48,766 bases of DNA from Limnohabitans sp. (GCA_009693505.1 SHXD01000019.1:1-48766), one strand, 5' to 3'. Positions 1 to 9,628 are shown, counted from the first letter of the stretch. Notes: a model not told the origin generated them from the letters alone. Translations and numbers: made by a program.

Positions 1-149
1 ATTTGGTCGTACGCTTTCGCAGAACCACCAAACTTGGCCGCCATCACCGTGGTGATAGCAGCTGTCAAGGTTGTTTTGCCGTGGTCAACGTGACCAATCG
101 TGCCAACGTTGACGTGCGGCTTTGTCCGCTCAAATTTCTCTTTTGCCAT
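1..149 (-). CDS. tuf: Elongation factor Tu, N-terminal 49 codons (gene cut by window edge)
   Basis: EF-Tu is the GTPase that carries aminoacyl-tRNA to the ribosome. The first residues read [20 protein letters not shown], followed by [11 protein letters not shown]; the P-loop GHVDHGKT lies near residues 19–26. The ATG is at 147–149 and the gene continues off the left edge. It sits 45 bp downstream of tRNA-Thr in a tRNA-Tyr–Gly–Thr–tuf series like the E. coli tufB operon, so it is probably cotranscribed with the three tRNAs. Identification is secure; only the N-terminus is visible. Confidence 0.96.
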   Translation of the reverse strand, partial: MAKEKFERTKPHVNVGTIGHVDHGKTTLTAAITTVMAAKFGGSAKAYDQ

Positions 150-194
150 TTCTCGACTCCGAAAAAAACATTAAAAAACCAATACTCGAATCTA

Positions 195-269
<75 letters not shown>

Positions 270-315
270 TACGAAATTTTTAACCAGCTTTGCAAAACTT
301 ACACAGCGCAACAAA

Positions 316-389
316 TGGAGCGGGAGACGGGAATCGAACCCGCGTCATTAGCTTGGAAGGCTAGGGTTCTACCATTGAACTACTCCCGC
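316..389 (-). tRNA. tRNA-Gly (anticodon TCC)
   Basis: The reverse strand gives a 74-nt tRNA starting GCGGGAG, with anticodon loop CTTCCAA (TCC), T-loop GGTTCGATTCC and encoded CCA. The acceptor pairs GCGGGAG with CTCCCGC. It decodes GGA/GGG and lies in the tRNA-Tyr–Gly–Thr–tuf transcript. Confidence 0.96.
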
Positions 390-448
390 AGTCTCTCCAA
401 ATAAATTACCAAAGTAATTCACCAAGTCAGTTACATAGCAAGTTTTGC

Positions 449-534
449 TGGTGGAGGAGACTGGATTCGAACCAGTGTAGGCGTAAGCCAACAGATTTAC
501 AGTCTGCCCCCTTTAGCCACTCGGGCACCCCTCC
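449..534 (-). tRNA. tRNA-Tyr (anticodon GTA)
   Basis: The reverse strand gives an 86-nt class II tRNA with a long variable arm. It starts GGAGGGGTGCCCGAGTGG, has anticodon stem-loop ACTGTAAATCTG (GTA), T-loop GGTTCGAATCC and encoded CCA. It is the first gene of the tRNA–tuf operon, about 8 nt downstream of the predicted transcription start. Confidence 0.96.
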
Positions 535-548
535 TTAGCGAATCTCGG

Positions 549-578
549 ATTATGCCACTTTTTTTCAGGCCTCTGCAA
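549..578 (-). promoter_or_regulatory. Predicted sigma70 promoter of the tRNA-Tyr–Gly–Thr–tuf operon
   Basis: On the reverse strand, TTGCAG (573–578) and CATAAT (549–554) are separated by 18 nt that include an A-tract. The expected start would fall a few bases before tRNA-Tyr at 534. Match quality is fair (4/6 and 5/6); no transcript evidence is available. Confidence 0.55.
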
Positions 579-593
579 GCTTCAAGAGCGAAA

Positions 594-1379
594 TTACCAA
601 AGGATTGGTTTTTTCTTTTGCCCCTCAAGCCAGCGGTTCACTTGGCCAAAATGCCCGCAACCCATGAACGGGGTGGGTGGGCGCAAAGCAGATAAGGGCG
701 AAGGGTGATTGGCCTTCAAAACCAAGTGTCGGCCCTGGTCATTCAAAGCCTCAATCTGGCTGGCTTTGCTTTGGGCATGCGCGCCCCACAACAAAAATGC
801 TTTGGGCTTTGGGTGAGTCGAAAGCGCTTGTATGATTTTGTCAGTTAGCACTTCCCAACCCCAATCGCTATGACTGGCAGGTATTGACTGTTCTACTGTC
901 AGTGCTGTGTTGAGCAGCAAAACGCCTTGTTCAGCCCAGCGCACCAAGCTGCCTGCGTCGGTACCCGAAGGAATGGGAACACCCAAGTCACGCTGAATTT
1001 CTTTGAAGATATTGCGCAAACTGGGCGGAATTTTCTGACCCTTCCCCACAGAAAACGCCAAGCCCTGTGCTTGATCAGGGCCGTGATAGGGGTCTTGCCC
1101 CAAAACCACCACTTGGACTTTTTCAAAGGGGGTGAGCGCCAAAGCCCGGTAAGGCGAATGCGGAAAAATCACTTGCCCCGCAGCCAAGCCGGCGCGCAAC
1201 TTGTGGTCTAAAGCCAGCCCCTCTGGGCTACCCCAAAAGTCACTTAACAGTCCGCGCCAAGCTTCTGTGAGCGCCTCCATGCAAGGCGGCCAAGCGGACG
1301 CAAGCAACTGATTCGAGGGGGCCGGCACCGCCAAGTGAGCACCCTCTTCACGGAACAAGTCGGTTTGATTCAGCCGCAT
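594..1379 (-). CDS. ung: Uracil-DNA glycosylase (family 1)
   Basis: Removes uracil from DNA as the first step of base excision repair. The 261-residue product carries the family 1 hallmarks: the water-activating loop GQDPYHG (about 94–100, catalytic Asp 96), the uracil-binding LLLNT (154–158) and the DNA-minor-groove loop HPSPLS (225–230). The first about 40 residues are poorly conserved, so an internal start is possible, but the next methionine (34) would still keep the domain. The start lies 15 bp after the trpC stop, so ung may be the last gene of the trp transcript. The ribosome-binding site is weak. Confidence 0.95.
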   Translation of the reverse strand: MRLNQTDLFREEGAHLAVPAPSNQLLASAWPPCMEALTEAWRGLLSDFWGSPEGLALDHKLRAGLAAGQVIFPHSPYRALALTPFEKVQVVVLGQDPYHGPDQAQGLAFSVGKGQKIPPSLRNIFKEIQRDLGVPIPSGTDAGSLVRWAEQGVLLLNTALTVEQSIPASHSDWGWEVLTDKIIQALSTHPKPKAFLLWGAHAQSKASQIEALNDQGRHLVLKANHPSPLSALRPPTPFMGCGHFGQVNRWLEGQKKKPILW

Positions 1380-1394
1380 TTTGGCTGGCTGCTC

Positions 1395-2183
1395 TCAATG
1401 AAACAGATCGGCCAGGGCTTGGCCAGGATCGGCCGCGCGCATAAAAGCTTCGCCCACCAAGAAGGCATTCACATGCGCTTCACGCATTTTTTGGACATCT
1501 GCTGTCGACAAAATGCCGCTTTCTGTGATCAAGATTCGGTCGGCAGGGACATCTTTCAACATGCCCAAGGTGGCGTCCAAGCTCACCTCGAAAGTCCGAA
1601 GGTTGCGGTTGTTGATGCCCACCAAGGGCGTCTTGAGTTTCAAAGCACGGCCCAACTCTTGTGCGTCATGCACTTCCACCAAGACCGCCATGTCCAAACT
1701 GCGGGCAATGGCCTCCAGGTCCTTCATTTGGGCATCGTCCAAGCAGGCGGCAATGAGCAAAATACAGTCGGCGCCCATGGCGCGCGATTCGTAAATTTGA
1801 TAGGCATCGACCATGAAGTCTTTGCGCAGCACAGGCAAGTCGCAACTGGCTCTGGCTTGTTTCAAATAATCGCTGCTGCCTTGGAAAAATTGAACGTCTG
1901 TGAGAACAGACAAGCATGCCGCACCGTGCTCTGCATAACTTTGCGCAATGTCGGCGGGTATAAAGTCAGCGCGCAACACGCCTTTAGACGGGCTGGCTTT
2001 TTTAATTTCAGCAATGACCGCGGCTTCTTGCTTGGCAATTTTCTGCTGAATGGCGCCTACGAAATCGCGCGTGAGAACGCGGCTTTCTGCATCTGCACGA
2101 ACCACTTGAAATGATTTCATTTGGGAGGCCAAAGCAATTTCTTCATGCTTGACAGCCACAATTTTTTTCAGAATGTCGCTCAT
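1395..2183 (-). CDS. trpC: Indole-3-glycerol phosphate synthase
   Basis: Converts CdRP (1-(2-carboxyphenylamino)-1-deoxyribulose 5-phosphate) to indole-3-glycerol phosphate in tryptophan synthesis. It is a 262-residue single-domain TIM barrel. Catalytic and phosphate-binding motifs are visible: [11 protein letters not shown] (58–68, catalytic Lys), RKDF (120–123), GINNRNL (189–195) and ITESGI. It is not fused to TrpF, unlike the enterobacterial enzyme. The ATG overlaps the trpD stop by 4 bp (ATGA), indicating translational coupling. Confidence 0.97.
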   Translation of the reverse strand: MSDILKKIVAVKHEEIALASQMKSFQVVRADAESRVLTRDFVGAIQQKIAKQEAAVIAEIKKASPSKGVLRADFIPADIAQSYAEHGAACLSVLTDVQFFQGSSDYLKQARASCDLPVLRKDFMVDAYQIYESRAMGADCILLIAACLDDAQMKDLEAIARSLDMAVLVEVHDAQELGRALKLKTPLVGINNRNLRTFEVSLDATLGMLKDVPADRILITESGILSTADVQKMREAHVNAFLVGEAFMRAADPGQALADLFH

Positions 2184-3217
2184 GCTGCGCTGCCTGATGT
2201 TTGAGTGAAGGCCACAAATTGCGCTAACTTTTGTTTGGCTGCGCCAGACTCAATGACTTGGCGCGACAAAGCAATGCCATCTTTGATGGAAGTCGTGACG
2301 TTTGCTGCATACAAAGCCGCACCCGCATTCAAAATGACGATGTCGCGCGCTGCGCCAGCTTCGTTGTTCAAAACACCTTGCAAAACCGCTTGCGATTCTT
2401 CGGGCGTTTCGACGCGAAGCGCGCGGTGGCTGGCCATGGCCATGCCAAAGTCTTCGGGATGAATTTCATATTCAGTGAGGTGGCCATTTTTCAATTCACC
2501 GACCAAGGTGGATGCGCCCAAGCTCACTTCGTCCATGCCATCGCGGCCGTAGACCACCAGCGCATGCTCGGCGCCCAAGCGTTGTAAGGCACGAATTTGA
2601 ATGCCGACCAAATCGGAGTGAAACACACCCATCAAAATATTGGGCGCACCTGCGGGATTGGTCAGCGGCCCCAAGATATTGAAGAGGGTTCTAACACCTA
2701 ACTCTTTGCGCAAAGCTGCCACATTTTTCATGGCGGGATGGTGGTTGGGCGCAAACATAAAACCAATGCCCACCTCTTGCACGCACTGTGCAATTTTCTC
2801 TGGCGACAAATTGATGTTGGCGCCCAAGCTTTCTAGCACATCGGCACTGCCCGATTTGCTGCTCACGCTGCGACCGCCATGCTTGGCTGTCTTTGCGCCC
2901 GCAGCAGCAGCCACAAACATAGAGCAAGTTGAAATATTGAAGGTGTGCGAGCCATCACCACCGGTGCCCACAATGTCTACCAAGTGACGCGTATCGGGCA
3001 CGTTGACCTTGGTTGAAATTTCTCGCATCACTTGCGCAGCTGCGGTAATTTCGCCAATGGTTTCTTTCTTCACGCGCAAACCAGTCACGAGTGCGGCGGT
3101 CATGACAGGCGACAACTCACCATTCATGATCATGCGCATGATGTGCAACATTTCATCGTGAAAAATTTCACGGTGCTCGATGGTTCTTTGCAAGGCTTCC
3201 TGTGGCGTGATGGGCAT
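2180..3217 (-). CDS. trpD: Anthranilate phosphoribosyltransferase
   Basis: Transfers phosphoribosyl from PRPP to anthranilate in tryptophan synthesis. The start at 3215–3217 gives 345 residues beginning [10 protein letters not shown]; the open frame continues upstream into ltaE coding sequence, but that extension is not family-like. The PRPP loop GTGGDGS is at about 84–90 and [15 protein letters not shown] at about 112–126. GAGACC lies upstream of the ATG. It is followed by trpC with a 4-bp overlap; the ltaE stop is 55 bp upstream. Confidence 0.97.
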   Translation of the reverse strand: MPITPQEALQRTIEHREIFHDEMLHIMRMIMNGELSPVMTAALVTGLRVKKETIGEITAAAQVMREISTKVNVPDTRHLVDIVGTGGDGSHTFNISTCSMFVAAAAGAKTAKHGGRSVSSKSGSADVLESLGANINLSPEKIAQCVQEVGIGFMFAPNHHPAMKNVAALRKELGVRTLFNILGPLTNPAGAPNILMGVFHSDLVGIQIRALQRLGAEHALVVYGRDGMDEVSLGASTLVGELKNGHLTEYEIHPEDFGMAMASHRALRVETPEESQAVLQGVLNNEAGAARDIVILNAGAALYAANVTTSIKDGIALSRQVIESGAAKQKLAQFVAFTQTSGSAA

Positions 3218-3272
3218 GATGGTCTCTGTTTTTAAATTCAAGAAAATGGCAATGGTGCTGAGGCCGTGACAA

Positions 3273-4334
3273 TCAAGCGCCAAAGAACTGACGTATGACC
3301 GCAATGGCGCGGTCAACACCGGCACGGTCGACATCCAAGTGCGTGACAAATCGCAGGCGATACAAACCGTTCATGTCAATGCCTTCATTTTTCAGATGAG
3401 CTTGCAAGGCCACGCCGCGGGCTTTGGCATCACCCACCAAATCAACAAACAAAATATTGGTTTGAGGTGTTTCAATTTGCAGTCCTGAAATGCCCGCCAA
3501 GCCTTGCGCCAAATGCGACATGAGTTGGTGGTCTTGCTCAAGCCGTGTGACATGGTGATCTAAAGCATAAGAAGCGGCCGCTGCCATGAAGCCCGCTTGA
3601 CGCAAACCGCCTCCCGCCATTTTTCGCAACCGATGCGCTTTGGCAATGAAATCTTTAGAGCCGCACAAGGCCGACCCCATGGGCGCGCCCAAACCTTTGC
3701 TGAAGCAAACCGAGACACTGTCAAAACATTGCGTGATATTTTTGACTTCATCGTAAGCTGATGTGCCCAATGCTGTAGCTTGTGCCGCCGCTGCGTTGAA
3801 CAAGCGGGCGCCGTCCAAGTGACGGGCCAATCCTTTTTGCTTCGCGAAGCTGCTGAACTCGTTCAAATAACTTTGCGGTAGCACTTTGCCGCCCCATGTA
3901 TTTTCCAAGCTCAATAGGGTGGTTTTTGCAAAGTGCGCGTCATCGGGTTTGATGGCAGCCTCTATGTCTTGCAATAACAAGCTGCCATCGGCTTGTTGCG
4001 TCAGTGGCTGCGGCTGAACACTGCCAAACACCGCGGCACCACCACCTTCCCACCTGAAGCAGTGGGCCATCTGCCCCACAATGTATTCATCGCCACGCTG
4101 GCAATGCGACAAGATGCCACACAAATTACTTTGCGTGCCCGTTGACATGAAGAGGGCAGCTTCAAAGCCCAACATCTTGGCAACTTTTTCCTGCAACTCA
4201 TTCACACTGGGGTCATCGCCATACACATCATCGCCCACCAAAGCTTGGGTCATGGCTTCACGCATGCCAGCGGTTGGCCGTGTGACGGTGTCGCTTCGAA
4301 GATCGACGCGCGCTGAAGTTGTGGTGTTGTTCAT
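3273..4334 (-). CDS. ltaE: Low-specificity L-threonine aldolase
   Basis: A PLP enzyme that cleaves L-threonine/L-allo-threonine to glycine and acetaldehyde. It is 353 residues long, with [12 protein letters not shown] (9–20), [10 protein letters not shown] (about 62–71), HLDGARLFN (172–180, PLP-binding Asp) and the Schiff-base lysine in [11 protein letters not shown] (Lys 213). The gene lies between trpG and trpD; its ATG follows the trpG TGA by one base, so it is almost certainly read as part of the trp transcript. Its role there is not obvious from the pathway. Class is certain; stereospecificity cannot be read from sequence. Confidence 0.92.
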   Translation of the reverse strand: MNNTTTSARVDLRSDTVTRPTAGMREAMTQALVGDDVYGDDPSVNELQEKVAKMLGFEAALFMSTGTQSNLCGILSHCQRGDEYIVGQMAHCFRWEGGGAAVFGSVQPQPLTQQADGSLLLQDIEAAIKPDDAHFAKTTLLSLENTWGGKVLPQSYLNEFSSFAKQKGLARHLDGARLFNAAAAQATALGTSAYDEVKNITQCFDSVSVCFSKGLGAPMGSALCGSKDFIAKAHRLRKMAGGGLRQAGFMAAAASYALDHHVTRLEQDHQLMSHLAQGLAGISGLQIETPQTNILFVDLVGDAKARGVALQAHLKNEGIDMNGLYRLRFVTHLDVDRAGVDRAIAVIRQFFGA

Positions 4335-4335
4335 G

Positions 4336-4914
4336 TCAGTGGTCTTCCAAGAAATTTTTCAGCATGGCATGGCCATGCTCCGTGAGAATAGATTCGGGGT
4401 GAAACTGAACCCCCTCAATGGCCAAGCTTTTGTGGCGCACACCCATGATTTCACCATCATCGGTCCAAGCAGTGATTTCTAAATCTGCAGGACAGCTTGT
4501 TCGTTCTATGGCCAATGAGTGGTACCGATTGACTGTGAATTTTTGGGGCAAGTTTCTAAACACACCCTGCTGCGTGGTTTGAATGACACTGGTTTTGCCG
4601 TGCATTAGTTCTTGTGCTCGCACAATCTTGCCGCCCAATGCAGCGCCGATGCTTTGATGGCCCAAGCACACCCCCAAAATAGGCAGCTTACCGGCAAAGT
4701 GCTGAATGGCCGCCACGGAAATGCCGGCCTCTGCGGGTGAGCAAGGCCCAGGCGAGATAACCAAGCGGTCGGGTTTTCTTTGTGCAATGCCTTCAAGGTC
4801 AATTTCATCGTTGCGAAAGACTTCAATGTCGGCACCGAGCTCGCCAAAGTATTGAACGATGTTATAGGTGAAAGAGTCGTAGTTGTCGACCATCAACAGT
4901 TTGATTTTTTTCAT
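4336..4914 (-). CDS. trpG: Anthranilate synthase component II (glutamine amidotransferase)
   Basis: Supplies ammonia from glutamine to TrpE for anthranilate formation. The 192-residue class I amidotransferase starts with a [13 protein letters not shown] motif and has the nucleophile Cys 83 in GVCLGHQ and the His 172/Glu 174 dyad in FHPESI. It is unfused. It lies 5 bp after trpE and 1 bp before ltaE. In some bacteria the same subunit also serves p-aminobenzoate synthesis; that cannot be decided here. Confidence 0.97.
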   Translation of the reverse strand: MKKIKLLMVDNYDSFTYNIVQYFGELGADIEVFRNDEIDLEGIAQRKPDRLVISPGPCSPAEAGISVAAIQHFAGKLPILGVCLGHQSIGAALGGKIVRAQELMHGKTSVIQTTQQGVFRNLPQKFTVNRYHSLAIERTSCPADLEITAWTDDGEIMGVRHKSLAIEGVQFHPESILTEHGHAMLKNFLEDH

Positions 4915-4919
4915 GTTGA

Positions 4920-6419
4920 TTACTCCAAGCCTTCTTCCACCAACTCACTGGCACGCAACAAGGCGCGCGCTTTGTGCTCGGTTTCTTTCCACTCCAGCTC
5001 GGGCACAGAGTCGGCCACCACGCCAGCTGCTGCTTGCACGTACAAAACTTGGTCTTTGATGATGCCCGTGCGAATGGCAATGGCGACATCCATGTCACCG
5101 GCGTAGCTCAAATAACCACAAGCCCCGCCATACACACCACGCTTGGTGGGCTCGAGTTTGTCAATGAGTTCCATGGCATGAACCTTGGGTGCGCCCGTGA
5201 GAGTGCCTGCTGGAAACGTGGCCCTGAGCACGTCCATGTTGGTCATGCCCTCTTTCAAAATGGCTTCGACATTGCTCACGATGTGCATCACATGGCTGTA
5301 GCGCTCTACTGCAAAGGCCTCGGTCACTTTCACAGAGCCTATTTTGGCAATACGGCCAATGTCGTTGCGGGCCAAGTCAATCAGCATGACGTGCTCGGCG
5401 CGCTCTTTGGGATCGTTGACCAATTCGAGCTCGGCTGCTTTGTCTTTTTCAGGTGTTGCGCCACGGGGGCGTGTGCCTGCCAAGGGCCGAATGGTGACCT
5501 TGACGCCTTCTTCGATTTGTTCTTGGCGTACCAAAATTTCGGGGCTGGCACCCACCACATGGAAGTCACCGAAATTGTAGAAGTACATGTAAGGGCTGGG
5601 GTTAAGTGACCTGAGCGCGCGGTACAAAGACAAGGGACTTTCGGTGTAGCGCTTTTTAATGCGCTGGCCTACCTGCACCTGCATGAAGTCGCCAGCCGCA
5701 ATGAGCTCCTTGGCTTCCAACACGGCTTTCAAATAATCTTCTTTTTTAAAGTCACGCTCTGCAGGATAAGTTTGCGTTGAGGCTACGACAGGCGCACTGA
5801 CTGAATATTTCAATTGCTCTTTTAAATCACGCAAACGTTTTTTGGCTTTGGCATAAGCTTCAGGCATGCCAGGGTCTGCATAGACCATCAAATAAAGTTT
5901 GCCAGACAAATTGTCAATCACGGCCAACTCTTCACATTGCAGCAGCAAAATATCGGGCGTGCCCAATGTATCGGGCGGGCATGAGTTTTCGAGTTTTTTC
6001 TCGATGTACCTCACCACGTCGTAACCAAAGTAGCCCGCCAAACCGCCGCAAAAGCGAGGCATGCCTGGCCTGAGTGCAACTTTGAATCGCTTTTGATATT
6101 GCTCAATGAAATCGAGTGGGTTACCGGGTACGGTTTCAATGACCACGCCATCGGTCACAACTTCTGTGTACGCTTCATTGCCAAAACCCCGCGCTTGCAA
6201 AAAGGAGCGCGCTGGCAAACCAATGAAACTGTAGCGGCCAAAGCGCTCGCCGCCCACCACCGACTCCAGCAAGAAACTGTATTTGCCGCCATCTTTGTGA
6301 TGGGCTAACTTCAGGTAAAGCGAGAGCGGAGTTTCTAAATCGGCAAAGGCCTCTCGCATGAGAGGAATGCGGTTGAAGCCTTGTTGGGCGAGGCTTTTAA
6401 ATTCTAGTTCTGTGATCAC
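4920..6419 (-). CDS. trpE: Anthranilate synthase component I
   Basis: Chorismate-using subunit of anthranilate synthase, the committed and feedback-inhibited step of tryptophan synthesis. It is 499 residues long. The N-terminal domain carries the tryptophan-binding LLES motif (50–53), suggesting normal feedback control. The C-terminal chorismate-binding domain shows [20 protein letters not shown] and [16 protein letters not shown]. It is first in the trpE–trpG–ltaE–trpD–trpC series. The spacer to rpe is 178 bp and lacks the gph gene often found there in betaproteobacteria. Confidence 0.97.
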   Translation of the reverse strand: MITELEFKSLAQQGFNRIPLMREAFADLETPLSLYLKLAHHKDGGKYSFLLESVVGGERFGRYSFIGLPARSFLQARGFGNEAYTEVVTDGVVIETVPGNPLDFIEQYQKRFKVALRPGMPRFCGGLAGYFGYDVVRYIEKKLENSCPPDTLGTPDILLLQCEELAVIDNLSGKLYLMVYADPGMPEAYAKAKKRLRDLKEQLKYSVSAPVVASTQTYPAERDFKKEDYLKAVLEAKELIAAGDFMQVQVGQRIKKRYTESPLSLYRALRSLNPSPYMYFYNFGDFHVVGASPEILVRQEQIEEGVKVTIRPLAGTRPRGATPEKDKAAELELVNDPKERAEHVMLIDLARNDIGRIAKIGSVKVTEAFAVERYSHVMHIVSNVEAILKEGMTNMDVLRATFPAGTLTGAPKVHAMELIDKLEPTKRGVYGGACGYLSYAGDMDVAIAIRTGIIKDQVLYVQAAAGVVADSVPELEWKETEHKARALLRASELVEEGLE

Positions 6420-6485
6420 GATCGGGGCTCCGTATTTTTAGCCGGTTCATTCAAGGGGTTATGGTCAAAACACGAACCCCACTTT

Positions 6486-6503
6486 GGCAGCCAACATGCT
6501 GCC
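6486..6503 (-). other. Stem-loop in the rpe–trpE spacer
   Basis: GGCAGC (6486–6491) and GCTGCC (6498–6503) form a perfect 6-bp stem with a 6-nt loop. No U-run follows on either strand, so it is not a classical terminator. It could be part of the trpE leader. Confidence 0.4.
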
Positions 6504-6547
6504 GGTTCTAAGCAAATTTAGATTGGCTGACGCCAAGACCAGGCCCC

Positions 6548-6565
6548 CCGGCTCAAAATGGCCGG
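6548..6565 (-). other. Second stem-loop in the rpe–trpE spacer
   Basis: CCGGC (6548–6552) pairs with GCCGG (6561–6565) across an 8-nt loop, about 30 bp past the rpe stop. There is no U-run. The function is unknown; it may stabilise the rpe mRNA end or contribute to a trp leader. Confidence 0.35.
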
Positions 6566-6597
6566 CAGCTGGACTGCAAAGAATGAATGAAACAAAA

Positions 6598-7308
6598 TCA
6601 TGAGCTTGTCAGTGTACCAAAGCTAGGGCCGCCGCTCAGTTCCTTGCGCATGGCTTGAATGACGGCGGCGTAATCGGGTTTGCCAAAAATAGCACTGCCC
6701 GCCACAAAGGTATCGGCACCCGCATCGGCCACACGGCGGATGTTGTCCACCTTCACACCACCATCGACTTCAAGGCGGATGTCTTTTCCCGAGGCCTCAA
6801 TCCATTTGCGTGCGAGCTCAATTTTGCGCAATGCGCTCTCGATGAAACTCTGACCGCCAAAGCCCGGGTTAACCGACATGATCAAAATAAGGTCAATGTC
6901 TTCGATGATCCACTCCAATACATCCAGGGACTCGGCGGGGTTGAACACCACGCCGGCCTTGCAACCCTTGGACCGGATGGCTTGCACACTGCGGTGCACA
7001 TGGGTGGAAGCATCGGGGTGAAAACTGATGAGGTCGGCTCCTGCATCGGCAAAGGCGGCGGCCAAGGCGTCTACAGGTTGCACCATCAGGTGCACATCAA
7101 TGGGCACGTCTTTGCCATCGGGTGTTTTGGCATGCGGCTTGAGCGCCTGACAAATCATGGGGCCGAAAGTGAGGTTGGGCACGTAATGGTTGTCCATCAC
7201 GTCGCAGTGAATCCAGTCGGCGCCGGCGGCAATGACGTTGCGCACTTCTTCGCCCAAGCGGGCAAAGTCGGCGGACAACAGCGAGGGGGCAATGCGGTAG
7301 GTGGTCAT
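6598..7308 (-). CDS. rpe: Ribulose-phosphate 3-epimerase
   Basis: Interconverts ribulose 5-phosphate and xylulose 5-phosphate in the pentose phosphate (or Calvin) pathway. The 236-residue TIM barrel shows LLSADF near the N-terminus, [12 protein letters not shown] with catalytic Asp 36, the metal ligand His 73, the flexible loop [12 protein letters not shown] (144–155) and the second catalytic Asp 182 in EVDGGVK. It is divergent from thiL and upstream of trpE. Its neighbourhood fits the betaproteobacterial rpe–(gph)–trpE arrangement with gph missing. Confidence 0.96.
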   Translation of the reverse strand: MTTYRIAPSLLSADFARLGEEVRNVIAAGADWIHCDVMDNHYVPNLTFGPMICQALKPHAKTPDGKDVPIDVHLMVQPVDALAAAFADAGADLISFHPDASTHVHRSVQAIRSKGCKAGVVFNPAESLDVLEWIIEDIDLILIMSVNPGFGGQSFIESALRKIELARKWIEASGKDIRLEVDGGVKVDNIRRVADAGADTFVAGSAIFGKPDYAAVIQAMRKELSGGPSFGTLTSS

Positions 7309-7415
7309 GACCGAATTGTCGCATTTTGCGGCCCTGCCGTTGCGCCCTGCTGCATCGGCTTAAGTTGGTATTTCAACATGCGTTTTAGGCGGCGCTTGAG
7401 GTTATGCTTGGGTTT

Positions 7416-8381
7416 ATGGGCGAGTTTGATCTGATCGAAACCTACTTCAAGCGCCCCCCGCGCCATGCCGTGCTGGGGGTGGGAGACGATTGCGCCTTGC
7501 TGGACGTGAAGTCGGGTCAGCAACTGGCCATTTCAAGCGACATGTTGGTTGAAGGGCGACACTTTTTATCGACCGTGAACCCTGAGCATTTGGGCCACAA
7601 GGCTTTGGCCGTTAACTTAAGCGATTTGGCCGCTTGCGGTGCTCAGCCCAAGGCCTTCTTGCTGTCGCTGGCTTTGCCCGAAGTGGTGCCGCAGTGGTTG
7701 TCTGAATTTTCAAAAGGCATGTGGGCATTGGCCGACGCCCACCATTGCGACCTCATTGGCGGCGACACCACGCGTGGACCCTTGAACATTTGCATCACCG
7801 TATTGGGAGAGGTGCCACAAGCGATGGCTTTGCTCCGAGGCGGTGCCAAAGTAGGCGATGACATTTATGTCAGTGGTCATTTGGGCGATGCGCGTTTGGC
7901 CTTGGAAGTTTTTCGGGGCACTTTGAGTGTGCCGCAAGCTGTGTTTGAAGCCGCGCGCATGCGCATGGATAAACCCACGCCCAGGGTCGAACTTGGTTTG
8001 GCGCTGCGCGGGCTTGCCCATTCAGCCGTCGATGTGAGCGATGGCTTGCTGGGCGATTTGCAACACATCTTAAAAGCCAGCGGGGTGGGCGCAGAAATTG
8101 ACACGCAGCAAGTGCTAAGCACCATGGCTTGCGGGCAGAGTTCAGGTTTAAAGCAAGATGAATTGCTGCGTTTGACTTTAGCCGGCGGCGATGATTACGA
8201 GTTGGTTTTCACGGCGCCTGAAAACCAACGCCAAGCCATCGCTTCTGCCAGCGCAAGTTCGGCCACCTCGGTCACTCGCATTGGCAAAATCACCGCGCAT
8301 CCTCATTTGAGTTTGCTTGGCAACAATGGCCAGTCTCTGCCCAATTCTTTTGAATCTTTTGACCACTTCAAAACACCATGA
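7416..8381 (+). CDS. thiL: Thiamine-monophosphate kinase
   Basis: Phosphorylates thiamine monophosphate to the active cofactor thiamine diphosphate. I chose the ATG at 7416 (MGEFDLIETYF, 321 residues) because family members begin this way; an in-frame ATG at 7404 would add four residues. Metal/ATP-binding motifs include GVGDDCALLD (21–30), AVNLSDLAACGA and GGDTTRG, and DVSDGLLGDL further on. It is the first gene of thiL–pgpA–pncC; its stop overlaps the pgpA start by 4 bp. Confidence 0.95.
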   Translation: MGEFDLIETYFKRPPRHAVLGVGDDCALLDVKSGQQLAISSDMLVEGRHFLSTVNPEHLGHKALAVNLSDLAACGAQPKAFLLSLALPEVVPQWLSEFSKGMWALADAHHCDLIGGDTTRGPLNICITVLGEVPQAMALLRGGAKVGDDIYVSGHLGDARLALEVFRGTLSVPQAVFEAARMRMDKPTPRVELGLALRGLAHSAVDVSDGLLGDLQHILKASGVGAEIDTQQVLSTMACGQSSGLKQDELLRLTLAGGDDYELVFTAPENQRQAIASASASSATSVTRIGKITAHPHLSLLGNNGQSLPNSFESFDHFKTP

Positions 8382-8869
8382 GACCTGATGCCAGCTTCAT
8401 GGTTCGTCATCCTGCGCACTGGATTGCCTTGGGTTTTGGCTCTGGACTTTCTCCCCAAGCACCTGGCACCATGGGAACGCTCTGGGCATGGCTCTGCTGG
8501 TGGGCGTTTCAAGATTATTTTTCTGTGGGTGAACAGGTTGCCATCATTTTCTTGTCTAGCTTGGTCGGCATTTGGGCATGCAAAGTCACTGCCCACAATT
8601 TGGGTGTTTCCGACCCGGGTGCCATCGTCTGGGACGAGGTGGTGGCTTTTTGGTTGGTGCTGATGTTGCTTTCACCCGCCGATTTTTCAACCCAACTGAT
8701 GGCCTTTGCCTTGTTCAGATTTTTTGACGCAGCCAAGCCAGGCCCCGTGGCATGGGCCGACCAATTGTTCAAAGGCTTTGGTTGGCGCGGCGCGTTTGGT
8801 ATTTTCTTCGATGATTTTGTGGCGGCATTTTGTACGCTGCTTTGTTTTGCAATTTGGAGACCATGGTGA
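8378..8869 (+). CDS. pgpA: Phosphatidylglycerophosphatase A
   Basis: A membrane enzyme that dephosphorylates phosphatidylglycerophosphate to phosphatidylglycerol. The 163-residue product has several hydrophobic segments and the PgpA signature SGLSPQAPGT (about 22–31), then DPGAIVWDEVVAFW and FRFFDAAKPGP. It is translationally coupled to thiL (ATGA overlap) and overlaps pncC by 7 bp. The thiL–pgpA pairing is a common proteobacterial arrangement. Confidence 0.95.
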   Translation: MRPDASFMVRHPAHWIALGFGSGLSPQAPGTMGTLWAWLCWWAFQDYFSVGEQVAIIFLSSLVGIWACKVTAHNLGVSDPGAIVWDEVVAFWLVLMLLSPADFSTQLMAFALFRFFDAAKPGPVAWADQLFKGFGWRGAFGIFFDDFVAAFCTLLCFAIWRPW

Positions 8870-9387
8870 CACCGCACATCGAAATACTTTGTGAAGCGCT
8901 TGCCCAAGTATTGATAGCTCGCAAAATGAGTATGGTCACAGCCGAGAGTTGCACGGGTGGCTTGATTGCCGCCAGCTGCACCCAATTGTCGGGGTCCAGT
9001 GCTTGGTTTGAACGTGGCTTTGTAACCTATTCCAATGCAGCCAAATCTGAGTTGCTGGGCGTGCCTTCTTCTCTCATTGAGACGCAAGGTGCTGTGAGTG
9101 AGGAGGTTGCCAAAGCCATGGCATTGGGTGCTTTAGCCCATTCACCTGCCCATATCAGTGTGGCCGTAACGGGCATTGCTGGCCCTACCGGCGGAAGTGC
9201 AGCCAAGCCTGTGGGCACTGTTTGGTTTGCTTGGGCATGGCGTGACTCGCAGCACGCCTTGCACAGTGAAGCCATGTTTCGGCAATTTGAAGGAACACGC
9301 TCTGAAGTTCGTTATGCAACGACCGAGTTGGCGCTTGCTCACCTCACTGAGTTAGTAGAAAAGACAGCCGCTTTGCACTCCAAATAA
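8863..9387 (+). CDS. pncC: Nicotinamide-nucleotide amidohydrolase (CinA C-terminal type)
   Basis: Hydrolyses nicotinamide mononucleotide to nicotinate mononucleotide in pyridine-nucleotide salvage. It starts at the ATG at 8863 (174 residues) with GGAG just upstream; an upstream in-frame start inside pgpA looks unlikely. The stand-alone CinA C-terminal domain shows VTAESCTGGLIAA (catalytic Ser near 29), FVTYSNAAKSELLGV and GIAGPTGGSAAKPVGTVW. The N-terminal CinA domain is absent, as usual for PncC. It is followed by a terminator. Confidence 0.92.
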   Translation: MVTPHIEILCEALAQVLIARKMSMVTAESCTGGLIAASCTQLSGSSAWFERGFVTYSNAAKSELLGVPSSLIETQGAVSEEVAKAMALGALAHSPAHISVAVTGIAGPTGGSAAKPVGTVWFAWAWRDSQHALHSEAMFRQFEGTRSEVRYATTELALAHLTELVEKTAALHSK

Positions 9388-9409
9388 ACAAAGCGAAGTC
9401 AAAGAATAG

Positions 9410-9443
9410 GCAAAAAAATACCCACCGAAGTGGGTAATTTTTC
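9410..9443. terminator. Bidirectional intrinsic terminator with UUCG loop
   Basis: TACCCAC (9419–9425) pairs with GTGGGTA (9430–9436). On the reverse strand the loop is the stable tetraloop TTCG, followed by seven T residues; on the forward strand the stem is followed by ATTTTT. It lies between pncC (rightward) and tRNA-fMet (leftward) and can stop both. Confidence 0.88.
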
Positions 9444-9476
9444 AATCAAGAACAAGACATGGGTCTTGATTTAATT

Positions 9477-9553
<77 letters not shown>

Positions 9554-9564
9554 GTAAGTATGAG

Positions 9565-9570
9565 AGTATA
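9565..9570 (-). promoter_or_regulatory. Possible -10 box for tRNA-fMet
   Basis: TATACT on the reverse strand (9565–9570) sits about 12 bp before the tRNA 5' end. I see no good -35 hexamer at the proper spacing, so the call is tentative. Confidence 0.35.
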
Positions 9571-9581
9571 CCTTGTTAGTC

Positions 9582-9614
9582 AGCTTTAATACTTAAGAAT
9601 TTAAATTTAAAGCT
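9582..9614. repeat. AT-rich inverted repeat between rplQ and tRNA-fMet
   Basis: AGCTTTAA (9582–9589) and TTAAAGCT (9607–9614) are perfect inverted arms separated by 17 bases that are also AT-rich. Transcribed leftward it would form a weak stem just after the rplQ stop. It might be a processing or weak termination site. Confidence 0.45.
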
Positions 9615-9628
9615 GTATGACTTGGTGA

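Noticed and set aside
1335..2114. Open frame of about 259 codons opposite trpC
   Set aside because: It lies wholly antisense to a well-conserved enzyme, its product resembles no family I know, and it has no neighbouring signals.
6420..6597. Possible trp leader peptide before trpE
   Set aside because: The only short ATG frame there (about 10 codons) contains no tryptophan codons, so classical attenuation is not supported.
7305..7523. Small reverse frame opposite the thiL start
   Set aside because: No recognisable family and no ribosome-binding site; it overlaps conserved ThiL codons antisense.
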